64,000 nt of DNA from Ruminococcus sp. (GCF_016283395.1 NZ_JAEEMU010000037.1:116105-180104), one strand, 5' to 3'. Shown: positions 53,978 to 63,675, counted from the stretch's first letter. A program made the numbers and translations. The notes: generated by a model from the letters alone, not told the origin.

Positions 53978-54092
53978 GTGAGAGTAAACGAAAATCACTT
54001 TTTTTAAAATTGTAAAATTTATGCAAAAAATATTTCTTTTAAGTGTAATTGATTTTATTTTCGAATAAATTGAAAAAAAGTCAATTTTTGTA

Positions 54093-54121
54093 TTGACAAT
54101 TATAATTGACTGTGATATAAT
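54093..54121 (+). promoter_or_regulatory. Consensus promoter of the secreted protein and its small downstream gene
   Basis: TTGACA (54093-54098), a 17-base spacer and TATAAT (54116-54121). The predicted start near 54128 leaves a leader of about 250 nt. The leader has small hairpins (GGTAAA/TTTACC at 54267-54287; AGCAG/CTGCT at 54326-54339) but no recognised riboswitch. 53978-54092 is AT-rich with no other feature seen. Confidence 0.75.
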
Positions 54122-54379
54122 GTGGATTACTGAAAGTTGTTATTCACTAATAATACACTTCCTGTATATTGTTAAAGGTCCGAAAATTTATTAAAAAACG
54201 TAATATAATAACAAAACATATAACGCATCCTCGTCCCTTTTTCATTTAGACTTTTAATGCAAGTGTGGTAAATGATCGCTTTTTACCGCAATAATTGTGT
54301 TATTTGTATTGTTATTACGTTTATTAGCAGCAAACTGCTTTTAATAAGACATTTTTTATAAAATCGGGAGGACCTAATA

Positions 54380-55699
54380 ATGAGAAAACACTGTGGTTGG
54401 AAAAAAACAGCAGCATTCTTGATGTCTGCGGCTCTTGTAACAGGTGCAATGCCTGTAAATGCTGGAGGTTTGTTTAACGGAAACAGCGCGATCGTTGCTA
54501 ATGCAGCATCAGAATCAAAGAAACCTGAAGTTGGCACACTTTTTAAGGTTGGCGATACCATTGCGATAACAGGGGAGACCTGGTTCGTAGTTGATGATGA
54601 CTTGAATTCAGGCGATTCAAGAGCAAAAGTTGAAAGTGATATTGCAATAACAGGATATGAAAGTTCTGATACGGACAATCAGTATATCTGGAAAACAGGC
54701 GATGTTGAGTTATATACACTTCACAAAGGATTTTATGTAACTCGTGAGGATTCTTATGTTGATCCTGAGGGCTTTTATATAACAAGCGGTAGCGGTACTT
54801 ATGAGGATCCTTTTATTATAGGACTTAAAGCACCTAAATTCAGCGGAAAGAATATTACTCTTGATTCTGATATCGGTATGAATTTCATTGTAAATCCTGT
54901 CAGCGATGCAAATATTGATGATCTTAAAGTTAAGTTTTCTGGCGATTGCGATGAGACAGGACTTCAGCAGCTTGAACTCAAGACCATAAACGGAATAGAA
55001 GTTTACTGCGCAACCGCAAATGTTGCCACAAATAAAATGGACAGAGTAATTACTGCTGATCTTTATTATGGTGACAGTGAAACACCGATCGATACTCTTT
55101 CTTTTTCTGTAAATGAGTATCTTGATACTGTTGATACATCATCAAGTCCGAAGCTTAAAGCACTTGTTGAGGCAACAAGACAGTACGGAAAAGTTTCCAC
55201 AGCTTATTTTGGAAACGGCGAGTTGCCTAAGGTAAACGACCACAAGAATGATATTGTTAATGCAGCTTATAAATTTGGTGACTATACTATATACAAGTTC
55301 AAGCCGGGATTTGAGTCAAGTGACGCTATAATCTCACTTGTTCTGAATTCAAAGATCTCTGTTCGTCTGTATACAGCTAAATATGAGCAGTCAGGTCACG
55401 ATGTTGCTGCATACGATATATGGACATTCGATGAAAACAATAAGCTTCAAATTTCACCATTTGAAGAGATCTATGCATTTGACGGTGCAAACGGTAAGAA
55501 ATGCTTTGAAGTTCCAAATATTAAACCTACACAGCTTGGCACTACATTCAATGTAAATTATCAGGGTACTGATTACTTATTCACACCTTTGGCATGGGCA
55601 TATCGTGTTTTGAGCCATGAAGCTGCTCCTGAAAAGGACGTTGCACTGGCAAATGCACTTTATGAGTATTATATTGCCGCAACTGACTATGTTGGCTAA
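54380..55699 (+). CDS. Secreted protein of unknown function, 439 residues
   Basis: Signal peptide (RKHCGWKKTAAFLMSAALVTG, with a likely cut after an A-x-A near residue 28 or later at ANAASES). The mature protein is strand-rich, acidic and has no Thr linker or anchor. A block near residue 160 (KNITLDSDIGMNFIVNP) and VSTAYFGNG resembles repeats in secreted Ruminococcus proteins of unknown role. The C-terminal domain has AAYKFGDYTIYKFKPG. No catalytic motif identified. The 35-residue gene follows it by 15 bases. Confidence 0.65.
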   Translation: MRKHCGWKKTAAFLMSAALVTGAMPVNAGGLFNGNSAIVANAASESKKPEVGTLFKVGDTIAITGETWFVVDDDLNSGDSRAKVESDIAITGYESSDTDNQYIWKTGDVELYTLHKGFYVTREDSYVDPEGFYITSGSGTYEDPFIIGLKAPKFSGKNITLDSDIGMNFIVNPVSDANIDDLKVKFSGDCDETGLQQLELKTINGIEVYCATANVATNKMDRVITADLYYGDSETPIDTLSFSVNEYLDTVDTSSSPKLKALVEATRQYGKVSTAYFGNGELPKVNDHKNDIVNAAYKFGDYTIYKFKPGFESSDAIISLVLNSKISVRLYTAKYEQSGHDVAAYDIWTFDENNKLQISPFEEIYAFDGANGKKCFEVPNIKPTQLGTTFNVNYQGTDYLFTPLAWAYRVLSHEAAPEKDVALANALYEYYIAATDYVG

Positions 55700-55714
55700 G
55701 GAAAGGAGAATAAT

Positions 55715-55822
55715 ATGAACATGAATGTTAAAGAAGAATACATCTCACCTGAGATAGAAGTCGTAGAATTTGATAACGAGGACGTTATCACTACAAGCAA
55801 TCGTGAAACAGTTGGATATTGA
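55715..55822 (+). CDS. 35-residue acidic peptide (short ORF)
   Basis: ATG follows GGAAAGGAG by six to seven bases, and the frame runs to TGA at 55820-55822. Translation: MNMNVKEEYISPEIEVVEFD then NEDVITTSNRETVGY. Small peptides of this make-up (a P-E-I/L-E-V-x-x-F core, then E-D-V-I-T-T-S) are often met beside secreted or RiPP-like genes in Clostridia; their roles are mostly unknown. No modification enzyme is adjacent. The strong ribosome site and a clean terminator support a real gene. Confidence 0.65.
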   Translation: MNMNVKEEYISPEIEVVEFDNEDVITTSNRETVGY

Positions 55823-55857
55823 TAATGATTTCTGACGGTTGAGTCATTTTAAAGCAA

Positions 55858-55886
55858 CAGGCAGTCCATTGGACTGCCTGTTTTCA
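55858..55886 (+). terminator. Terminator of the secreted protein and small peptide operon
   Basis: A 12-bp stem ACAGGCAGTCCA and TGGACTGCCTGT with a TTTT tail. Confidence 0.85.
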
Positions 55887-55892
55887 TATGTT

Positions 55893-55928
55893 AACAAAGG
55901 CGAACGCTTTGAAACGTCCGCCTTTGTT
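55893..55928. terminator. Second stem-loop, probable terminator of the anti-sigma-type gene
   Basis: Arms at 55893-55906 (AACAAAGGCGAACG) and 55915-55928 (CGTCCGCCTTTGTT) pair over 14 with one mismatch and an eight-base loop; T-rich on either side. Confidence 0.6.
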
Positions 55929-55932
55929 TCTA

Positions 55933-57984
55933 TTAACTTTCTTTTTGTTCATCAGGTAATTTGGAAGAATTTAATGTTTCTTTCAGGAGCTCTTCAAACT
56001 TTGCATAGTCGAAAGAGAAATTCTCGGCACCACAGGGCTCCCAGTCACCATTAAAGTATATATAAGAACAAAGTGAAACAGCATCATTATCACCTATAAA
56101 ATAACCGTCACGTATCATATATTTGGCAGGTATTCCCGTATAATTTTTTTCTGTTTCATATATCCTGTATATCGTATAGCCGTTTTTGGCGTATCTGTCG
56201 GGCCCCCAATTGTAATCCTTGAGTTCAAGCATCGGTTCAAATACATTTGCTACGAAGTCATCAAGTGCATTATTGTCATGAGTGATACATGAAGCAACAG
56301 AGGAGTATGTATAATCTGGCAGCTCGTAATCAATAATTACGTGTGGTGTAGGTGCGAGCCAATCATCATAATATTTATGAGGATCACCAAGATTTTGTTC
56401 ATTCGGGTTAGTTGGTTCTGTCAGTTCAGCTTTGGTGGTCGTTTCAACTTCTTGTTTTTCATTGCTGGTAGGTTTGACCTGCTGTTGTTTATCGTTATTG
56501 TCAGGTTTATCCTCTTTTTGAGTAGTTGGCTGTACGCTTTCGGAATTGTTCTTATCCTTTTTGTCGGTGTCCTTCTTATTTTCTGGCGTTTTTTCGCTCT
56601 GTTTGTTATTGATTAGTTCGTCAAGCTTATGTTCAAATTCCGAGAGATCAAGTGTATAATACATACAGCCTGCAGGTGACCAGCCATATACAGAATCAAG
56701 CACATAATCAAGCCTTTCAACATCTCCAAGGCTGCTTATGCTGAAGCTGACGCTTCTGAGTTTGGTATCTCCTGATTTGTAGGATACATCAATATGGTAT
56801 TTCTTTGTAGAGTTGGTGTTTTCGGAAGGATCATTATCATATGATATGGTCATTGACGGGAGATCGTTATATATGAAATTTGCAAGCAGTGCATCGTTCT
56901 TGTCATCGGTAGAAATTATAGCTTCTTTTTTAGCGTCATATATGCTGATATTTAGTTTAACATCGGGATAATCATATTTACTCATGATGCATCGGATATT
57001 ACTCGAGAAGCCGGGACTATCGCAGAGATAGGTCGTACCGTTCTTAATATAGTAAGTATTTTCATCAATTATCCCAATAGTTCCAACGCCTTCATTTACA
57101 AATGAGAGATCATAGAAACGGTCAGCTTCTGCTTTTTCCACAAGCCAGCCGTAACTCTTCATGCAGAGCCTGAGAAGCGTTTGCTGTATAGGTGTCAGCT
57201 CAACTGGAGCACTTGTACCTTCAACTACCTTGTAACCGGATACATCATCATCGAAATCAACACTATAATCTATAAGCTCATTTTCTGTGATCTCGCTTTC
57301 TATGATCTCGGCAATGCCGTTTATAAGTGTAAAACTATCACATTCATAAAATGTCTTTTCCCATTTGCTATTGTCATTACAAACAGAATACTCGATTATA
57401 TTATCATCGCATATCTGGAGATAGTAAATATCATATGCCAATACCAATCTTTGTGTGAGCGGCGAATATGCGCCTCCATTTTCCTCATGAAGAAATCTGC
57501 TGTAATTATCAGCGACTTTCCAGCCTTTCTGAGAATTAAGAAACTCAGTTATCTTCTCACGCATTGATTCAGTGATTTCAAGAGATGGTAAAAGCATATT
57601 ATATGGACTGTTCAGTATTCCTTCAAATGGAGAGTCACATATTATTTTATCTGATAGAGTACTCGTTTCGTACTCGTTAAGATCATTCTCTTCGTTTGTT
57701 ACAGTAGGCTTCAAGGAATTGTTTTTGTGCAGAAGTACACTTGTAGCACCTATACCGGTTACCAGCACAGCACTTGCAGCAATAGTACTTATTATACGTA
57801 ACGTGCGGTGTGAAGTTTCAATTCGCTCTGTACCGTTAACAACTTCTGTATATTCTTCTTCATTATTTTTTTGTTTTGTAGCAGAAAAGATGTTTTTGAA
57901 TTTGGATTGCTGTAATTTCTTTTCTTCTTCATATTGAGCTATACGGCGGTGTACGTTCTCAATCATTTCTTCATGCTTCAACAT
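55933..57984 (-). CDS. Anti-sigma-factor-like membrane protein with large extracellular part
   Basis: I start at ATG 57984 (MLKHEEMIENVHRR), eight bases after GGAGGG, giving 683 residues. It overlaps the sigma gene end by 14 bases. The layout is a short cytoplasmic part (1-60, helical, charged), a membrane helix (about 62-85), then about 600 extracellular residues: a strand-rich region, a Lys/Glu/Asn/Thr-rich linker (about 490-560) and a C-terminal domain with YDYAKFEELLKETL-like end. This is the layout of ECF anti-sigma factors that sense an external signal. No named sensor domain was recognised. Confidence 0.7.
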   Translation of the reverse strand: MLKHEEMIENVHRRIAQYEEEKKLQQSKFKNIFSATKQKNNEEEYTEVVNGTERIETSHRTLRIISTIAASAVLVTGIGATSVLLHKNNSLKPTVTNEENDLNEYETSTLSDKIICDSPFEGILNSPYNMLLPSLEITESMREKITEFLNSQKGWKVADNYSRFLHEENGGAYSPLTQRLVLAYDIYYLQICDDNIIEYSVCNDNSKWEKTFYECDSFTLINGIAEIIESEITENELIDYSVDFDDDVSGYKVVEGTSAPVELTPIQQTLLRLCMKSYGWLVEKAEADRFYDLSFVNEGVGTIGIIDENTYYIKNGTTYLCDSPGFSSNIRCIMSKYDYPDVKLNISIYDAKKEAIISTDDKNDALLANFIYNDLPSMTISYDNDPSENTNSTKKYHIDVSYKSGDTKLRSVSFSISSLGDVERLDYVLDSVYGWSPAGCMYYTLDLSEFEHKLDELINNKQSEKTPENKKDTDKKDKNNSESVQPTTQKEDKPDNNDKQQQVKPTSNEKQEVETTTKAELTEPTNPNEQNLGDPHKYYDDWLAPTPHVIIDYELPDYTYSSVASCITHDNNALDDFVANVFEPMLELKDYNWGPDRYAKNGYTIYRIYETEKNYTGIPAKYMIRDGYFIGDNDAVSLCSYIYFNGDWEPCGAENFSFDYAKFEELLKETLNSSKLPDEQKES

Positions 57985-58531
57985 AATCAAAACCCTCCGT
58001 TTCAAGTTGTGATTTAAGTGATTTACGAGCACGATATAAGGTGGATTCCAGACTGCGAAGACTTTTTTTCATTATCTTTGCAGCTTCTTTATTGCTGAAC
58101 CCCTCAAAATAAATGAGCCATAACACCTGTTGATATTTCGGGTGTAGTTTTCGCATTGCCTTATGTATCGCTATCTGCTGTTCTTTTCTGAGATAAGCTT
58201 CTTCAACAGAAGCCTCATCATCTGTCATTTCAAGTGTATCATCAATAGAAATACAGGTCTTTTTTGCGTATTTGCGAATATGGTCTATCGCCATATTCCT
58301 GCCAATTGCATAGAGCCATGTTTTGAAGGAGCTTTTTTCTTTGTACTTAGGCTTCTTTGTGCCGAGCAGTACAAAAGTGTCCTCAGTAAGCTCTTCGGCT
58401 GTCTGAACGTTTCCGACTATGCTTGTCAGGTACAGTATCAGGCCGTCGCTGTATTCTATTATGATCTCATCTAATCCGTGTAAATCACCTTCGTCAAGAA
58501 AACGGCGGTAGCTACTTGCACCGTTATCCAT
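57971..58531 (-). CDS. ECF-type RNA polymerase sigma factor
   Basis: 186 residues from ATG 58531, seven bases after AGGAG. Region 2: EIIIEYSDGLILYLTSIVGN and AEELTEDTFVLL, then WLYAIGRNMAIDHIRK. Region 4: KLHPKYQQVLWLIYFEGFSNKEAAKIMKKSLRSLESTLYRARKSLK (in parts). It is coupled to the large anti-sigma-like gene, implying a sensory switch. It has its own sigma-A-type promoter; whether it also drives itself is unknown. Confidence 0.88.
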   Translation of the reverse strand: MDNGASSYRRFLDEGDLHGLDEIIIEYSDGLILYLTSIVGNVQTAEELTEDTFVLLGTKKPKYKEKSSFKTWLYAIGRNMAIDHIRKYAKKTCISIDDTLEMTDDEASVEEAYLRKEQQIAIHKAMRKLHPKYQQVLWLIYFEGFSNKEAAKIMKKSLRSLESTLYRARKSLKSQLETEGFDYVEA

Positions 58532-58667
58532 AGACCTGCTCCTTTCTGAAAGATCTTTTTCCTGAACCTTCACTTATTAGACGATAAGAGAAGAAAAAAC
58601 TACGCGCTTTTTTAAGATTATTTTTATTGCATTTGTTTTAGAGGTATATATCTTCATGTGTTTTCAC

Positions 58668-58696
58668 ATTATATCATTTTGAAATGTACATGTCAA
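58668..58696 (-). promoter_or_regulatory. Promoter of the sigma/anti-sigma operon
   Basis: On the minus strand TTGACA (58691-58696), a 17-base spacer and TATAAT (58668-58673), followed by about 130 nt of leader. Full sigma-A consensus. Confidence 0.75.
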
Positions 58697-58782
58697 GCGT
58701 TTAAACGGGGGAGTGTTATATTTCTTTGACTTTTCAAAAAAATAAAGGAACTGTTATGAAAACAGTTCCTTTAAAAGGCATT

Positions 58783-60902
58783 TTATACTATTTTATCGTC
58801 TTTATTCTTGTTCTTGCGAGATATAAAAATCAAAAATCCGCCTGCAATTACCATTACAAAAGCAGAAGCAGCAGCGGCTGCTGTGCCAACAGAATTATTA
58901 CCTGTATTAGGAAGATCTCCGTTATTCTGTGAATTTGCTGTTGTGGTATTTGATGTTGTAGAAGAAGATGATGTTGTTGTTGTCGAAGTTGATGTAGATG
59001 AAGAGCTTGTTGTTGAAGTCGCAGTTGTAGTAGTTGTGGTTGCAGATGTGGTAGTTAAAGTAGTAGATGTAGTTGTTGTTACTGAAGGTTCAGTCTCGCT
59101 CTTCTTGCCGTAGAATTCGTTAAAGAGGGAGCTGAGCTTGCTGAAGTTGTATACCTCGGAATAATCCTTTGTACCGTCATCGTTTACTTTTACGATGTCA
59201 TAATCAGGCTTGATACCGTTATCAATAGAATTACCGTCCTTGTCAACAAATTTCTGACCTATTGAAAGAGCATATAATAATCCGTCAGGTGTAACGAAAC
59301 AATTTGTTGCACAAGTTCCACCTCCGCTTGTTTCGCCCACAAGCATAATTCCGTTTTCTTTTGCAAGTGAAGGCATAAGATTAGCGCATGAGAATGAGAA
59401 ATTAGATGTTATTATACCGAAATTAAGGTCAAACTTTACAGCCTTATCTTTTTCGTCATATACTTTATCCAGATTTTTATCAACTGAATATTTAATATTC
59501 CCAGTCACATTCCCAGAACCAGAAGATATATTATAATTATCAAGATCGCATATAAGTCCCATCATATAATCCAATATATCTGAAGAATCGCCGCGATTTG
59601 CGCCGAGATCAATAACGAAGTTCTTTATTGCAGGATCTTCATTTGCCTTAGTAACACAGTTATAGAATTGAGATACGAGATCCTGCGGCATTTCATCATT
59701 TTTAAAATAATATGATTTCCACTTATCTGAATCAACGTAAAAGTCTAAGAATGAGAAAAAAGCAGTATCTCCTTTTACGGCATAAGCTGCGTAGCGACCT
59801 AAATCTTCATAAGTATCAGCTGTTTCTAGCATTTCATTTCTTGCAGCAAATGCAGATTGACCGCTGTAAAGTTTGTACGCCTCTATTGCTTTATAATAAT
59901 TAGCATCTTCTGGTGAGCCTATTAACGATAGTTTTTCATTAACTTTGTCAGCAAAATCCGATTCAGTAGCTATCATTGTATCATAAAAAACAGTATGTCC
60001 GCCGTCCCAGAAGTAGTCATTAAGAAGATCATAACCTGCACAGTATTCATATACATCTTCGGAAAGGAGCATTTCTTTTATCTTTTTGGTACCTTCACTT
60101 GCAGTTGAGAGCATTGTGTCAAAATTTGTCTCAGCAAGAAGATCGTTGTATACAAATCTTCCGGGAAAACCATAGTTTTGATCAAAATTAAAGCATATCT
60201 CGTTGTAGTTGAACTCCACCAGATCTTTTGGTCGTCCGTTTTTGTATTTTTCAGTGAATGAATCTATATGTTCCTGATTTGAAATCATATTTGTTCTTGA
60301 GTAGGGGGAAAGAATTCCGTAAAAGAAATACAGGTTATCATCAATTAAATCACCCTGCATAACAGTAATATCGTAGAGATCACATAACGTTGCAGCAGGA
60401 TACCATACCTCATTCTCATCTCCGCGTATATCTATGTTATATTCAGATAAATCGCAAGTGTAACTTACTGGTTCTGATGTCTGAGAAGTGCCTTTGACAA
60501 ATGTATAGATATCTGAAGTATCGTTTTCAATGAATTCTTTAGGGTAATAAAATTGTAAAACATCATCTGTTGAAATGGTATCCTTATTAATGTCTATTGT
60601 TCCCGTTGTGCCAATAGGAACTTTGACTTCGTATGTACTATCGTTATTGTTTGTTATTTTTAGATCCTGACCTAACCAGCAGTTATAATAATCAGAGAGC
60701 TTGATGTAAGTAATATTTGGCATATCGTTATAATAACGACACTCAATGTCTTTTAAATTCTCATCTTAATACATATGCACTGTGATCTTTCCTGTTTTGT
60801 AATCTGTGGAATCTGCTGCAAATGCGTTCATAGCTGTAAATGCACCGGAACTCATCAGTGTAGAGAGAGCGAATATTCCTGCGATTGTTTTTTACTGTTC
60901 AT
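58783..60902 (-). pseudogene. LPXTG-anchored S41 family peptidase, broken near the N-terminus
   Basis: The main open frame (58783-60723, 646 residues) has an S41 (tail-specific protease type) domain: FVIDLGANRGDSSDILDYM, then NFSFSCANLMPSLA with the catalytic Ser, and MLVGETSGGGTC. A Ser/Thr-rich linker follows, then LPNTG, a membrane helix and a basic tail for sortase anchoring. Upstream the frame continues to ATG 60902 with GAGGAGAAT before it. That part codes a signal peptide only if one A is added to a run of six at the sixth codon, and a TAA (60766-60768) then separates ITVHMY from DENLKDIECRYYNDMP. Two lesions remove export. A sequencing error could explain the homopolymer but not easily both. 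Confidence 0.75.
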
Positions 60903-61075
60903 GACAATTCTCCTCGATAATTTTTTAACAGGCTCATGCCAAAAACAAAGCTTACATAAAATGCTCTAATGTCTATTTGCTTTATATCTCGCATTATTAT
61001 AACATATTTTATAGTAGAAAGTCGATAGTTTAACATATTCTACTTAAAATTTCAACAAAAAGGGGGATAGTTCAG

Positions 61076-61135
61076 AAAAAAGCCGCCTGTTTTACAAAAC
61101 GATCCGAAAAACGTAATGTACGCAAAACAGGCAGC
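61076..61135 (-). terminator. Terminator of the GGDEF-EAL gene
   Basis: Arms GCCTGTTTT (61085-61093) and AAAACAGGC (61124-61132) pair perfectly, extended by GC and GC, with a roughly 30-base loop. Six T follow on the minus strand. Confidence 0.7.
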
Positions 61136-61143
61136 TATATTAT

Positions 61144-62880
61144 TTATTGGGTGACAGAATCAATAACAAGTTTTTCAGCTGCATCAGGCATCAATGGTCT
61201 GCCCCATACAAATCCCTGAATGAAGTCACAGCCGATTTCTTTAAGAGTATCGACTTGTTCAGCTTCTTCTACACCTTCTGCTATAACATCAAAGCCCATG
61301 ATGTGACCAATAGATATGATAGCAGAAACATACTGTCTTGAAGATTCACTTGTATTCATTTTGTCAATGAAAGATTTGTCAACTTTCAGAAGATGTGCGG
61401 GGAAGCGGTTAAGGTAACTGAGTGAGGAGTAACCTGTACCAAAATCATCAATTGCTATCTGGACCCCCATAGCTTTAAGTTCATCAATGTATTGCAGTGC
61501 CTTATCAACAGAGTCAATCATAATTGACTCTGTTATTTCTATTTCAAGATTTTTAGCGGGAACACCGCTGCTTTGCAGTACATTCCGTATCTCATCAAGG
61601 AAGTCGTTTTTCATCAGATGACGTACAGATACATTGACGCTCAGTATTATATCTGCTCCCGTCTTTCTAAGCAGTTCACCGAAGAACATAGCTGCTTTAC
61701 GAAATACCATTCCATCGACTTTATCGACAAGTCCGACTTTTTCTGATACAGGTATGAATTCTCCAGGGCTGATATTAGTTCCGTCAGCGTCCTTCATTCT
61801 GGCAAGTGCTTCAAAACCGCGGAGCTTATGATCCATATCAAACTGTGGCTGAAGATTGAAGTATATCGTTTCTTTTTCAAGGGCAGCTCTTATCTTGCCT
61901 TCAACTTCTATTGTATGCTCTATTTTCAGAAGATCAGGTGTAAAACGCAGGATATGATTGCTGCTGTTGGTACGCTTTACTTCATGCATTGCTGCATCTG
62001 CATAGGAGAATACACTGTCTCTGGTTTCGGCATCAACAGGGAATTCGGCATATCCAAAGCTTGCAGTGATATACAAGTCACAGTTATCAACTGTCAGACG
62101 GTTTTGCAGCACAGCTTCATATTGTTTGATCGTATTGATAATATCCTTATCTGTCTGATAATCACGGATTATCAAACCAAATTCATCACCACTTAAACGT
62201 GTTATAAAATCTTGTGTACCTGTGATACCTGTGTCGGCAATAGTTTTCCAGCGTGATGCGATCTCACAAAGTACAGCATTGCCTGTTTCAAATCCCATTG
62301 TATTATTGATACCTTTGAAGCCATTGATATCTATTGAAACGAGAGTAAACTTATCGCCGCGTTCTACCAGAGCTGACAATAGTCTCGAGCAGGCAAATCT
62401 GTTCGGAAGCTTTGTAAGCTGATCAGTTACAGCCTGATCACTTAGCTCCTTTTGGTATGCATCAACTTGTTTGTTGTTGAAATAGATGATAGTTATTGCT
62501 ATAATAGCCAGAAGATTACTGAATACACCCGGAAGACTTGCGATGTTGTGATGAAAAATGATACCTGAAAGAACCAGTGGAAGCTGAATTATAAGTAATC
62601 CTAAGGCTGTATAATAGCCTTTCTTTTGAAAGTAAAATGTCATGAATATAACACATATCTCGGAAAGTGCGGAAAAAATGCCTGCGAAAGAGTAGAATGG
62701 TATCGATGCACCGAAGATATTGACAACAGAATTTGAAGTCGCCATAGCACGTATAATGAATGCGGCAATTATATATAATAATAAAAGTATAATATAAACA
62801 CTGATCGGAGCGTTTTTTCGTGATGAAAGCCTGCTTAGTGTTTTTTCTATATTTTTTTGGCTCTCCTGATTTCTTTTCAT
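61144..62880 (-). CDS. Membrane GGDEF-EAL protein (cyclic-di-GMP turnover)
   Basis: I start at ATG 62880, nine bases after AAAGGA, giving 578 residues. Five or six membrane helices lie at about 25-145. The GGDEF domain (about 150-310) has RLSGDEFGLI, in which the first Gly of the motif is Ser. The EAL domain (about 325-575) has GFEALARM, EITESIM, IDDFGTGYSSLSYL and KVDKSFI, all complete, and the C-terminal QGFVWGRPL. The EAL half looks active; the GGDEF half may be active or only bind GTP. Likely a phosphodiesterase or a dual enzyme. Confidence 0.92.
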   Translation of the reverse strand: MKRNQESQKNIEKTLSRLSSRKNAPISVYIILLLLYIIAAFIIRAMATSNSVVNIFGASIPFYSFAGIFSALSEICVIFMTFYFQKKGYYTALGLLIIQLPLVLSGIIFHHNIASLPGVFSNLLAIIAITIIYFNNKQVDAYQKELSDQAVTDQLTKLPNRFACSRLLSALVERGDKFTLVSIDINGFKGINNTMGFETGNAVLCEIASRWKTIADTGITGTQDFITRLSGDEFGLIIRDYQTDKDIINTIKQYEAVLQNRLTVDNCDLYITASFGYAEFPVDAETRDSVFSYADAAMHEVKRTNSSNHILRFTPDLLKIEHTIEVEGKIRAALEKETIYFNLQPQFDMDHKLRGFEALARMKDADGTNISPGEFIPVSEKVGLVDKVDGMVFRKAAMFFGELLRKTGADIILSVNVSVRHLMKNDFLDEIRNVLQSSGVPAKNLEIEITESIMIDSVDKALQYIDELKAMGVQIAIDDFGTGYSSLSYLNRFPAHLLKVDKSFIDKMNTSESSRQYVSAIISIGHIMGFDVIAEGVEEAEQVDTLKEIGCDFIQGFVWGRPLMPDAAEKLVIDSVTQ

Positions 62881-62945
62881 ACCTTCCAATCCTTTCAAAA
62901 AACAATATATTCTTTTCTATTTCTTTTTATCTTGAATTAAAGTCA

Positions 62946-62974
62946 TATAAAATCAAAGTGCATGAATGAGTCAA
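62946..62974 (-). promoter_or_regulatory. Possible promoter of the GGDEF-EAL gene
   Basis: On the minus strand TTGACT (62969-62974), a 17-base spacer and TTTATA (62946-62951). The -10 is poor. Confidence 0.35.
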
Positions 62975-63549
62975 AGCAGTTGTCGCCGATATAGCTATTT
63001 AAGATGAAATATTATTATAATATCTTCTAATTAAAGAGACTATTTGATCTATATACAAATTGTAACATTTTTGTAAGAATACTTCAATAATTATTTGTTA
63101 ACAGGTTACTTTTTACGCAAAATTCGGTGCGTTGAACAATTAGCAGAGGAAATAGTTGTGCAAAATGCAGCATAAATTCTGGATACATATTGTGGTAATT
63201 GATATTGAGTATACGATCTGTAATTCTGCAAAAGAAAAACTGTTATAAATAACAAGTCGAACTGTTCAGCATTGAATTTTGGAAAAGATTTTCAAGAGTA
63301 TCTTCTGCTGTATTATGTTTTTACAAAGTGCTTTCTGTAACTGAAAAAATATGCTGAAATAGTAAAATTATATCTTTCCGAATTCTTTTAGAATATTTTT
63401 AAACTTGCGGTATAAATAAGATTGAATCTGCAAAAAATCCACTAAATATTTATAATATCCACCGCACGAATAAAGTCACATGGTATGACCAATCGGATTG
63501 TTTAATTAATATCACAAAAAATGATAACTTAAATTAATTACAGCAAATA
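62975..63549. other. Long AT-rich intergenic region
   Basis: 575 bases without a supported gene, ribosome site or recognised riboswitch on either strand. It contains TTTTAGAATATT (63386-63397), which is the reverse complement of AATATTCTAAAA at 63576-63587 in the promoter of the next gene. Otherwise nothing that I could define; it may hold regulatory sites for the Gly-rich secreted protein. Confidence 0.5.
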
Positions 63550-63578
63550 TTGACTTGTATTTAATTACTAAATAGAAT
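63550..63578 (+). promoter_or_regulatory. Promoter of the Gly-rich secreted protein, overlapping a 12-bp palindrome
   Basis: TTGACT (63550-63555), a 17-base spacer and TAGAAT (63573-63578). The -10 is part of the palindrome TAGAATATTCTA (63573-63584), a possible operator. The leader is about 90 nt. Confidence 0.6.
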
Positions 63579-63675
63579 ATTCTAAAAGTGAAATATATAG
63601 AGCATTTGCTTATAAGGGGTTTATTTAGTCGCTAATAGGTTTATAAAACAGTGTTTAACCAAAGGAGTGATTGGA

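Noticed and set aside
53978..54379. Riboswitch in the long leader of the secreted protein
   Set aside because: Only short hairpins are present; no known aptamer core recognised.
60766..60768. In-frame stop in the S41 peptidase considered as recoding (selenocysteine or similar)
   Set aside because: The codon is TAA, not TGA, and a separate frameshift lies upstream; decay or error is simpler.
62975..63549. Cyclic-di-GMP riboswitch between the GGDEF-EAL gene and the Gly-rich gene
   Set aside because: No GEMM-type conserved core could be seen on either strand.
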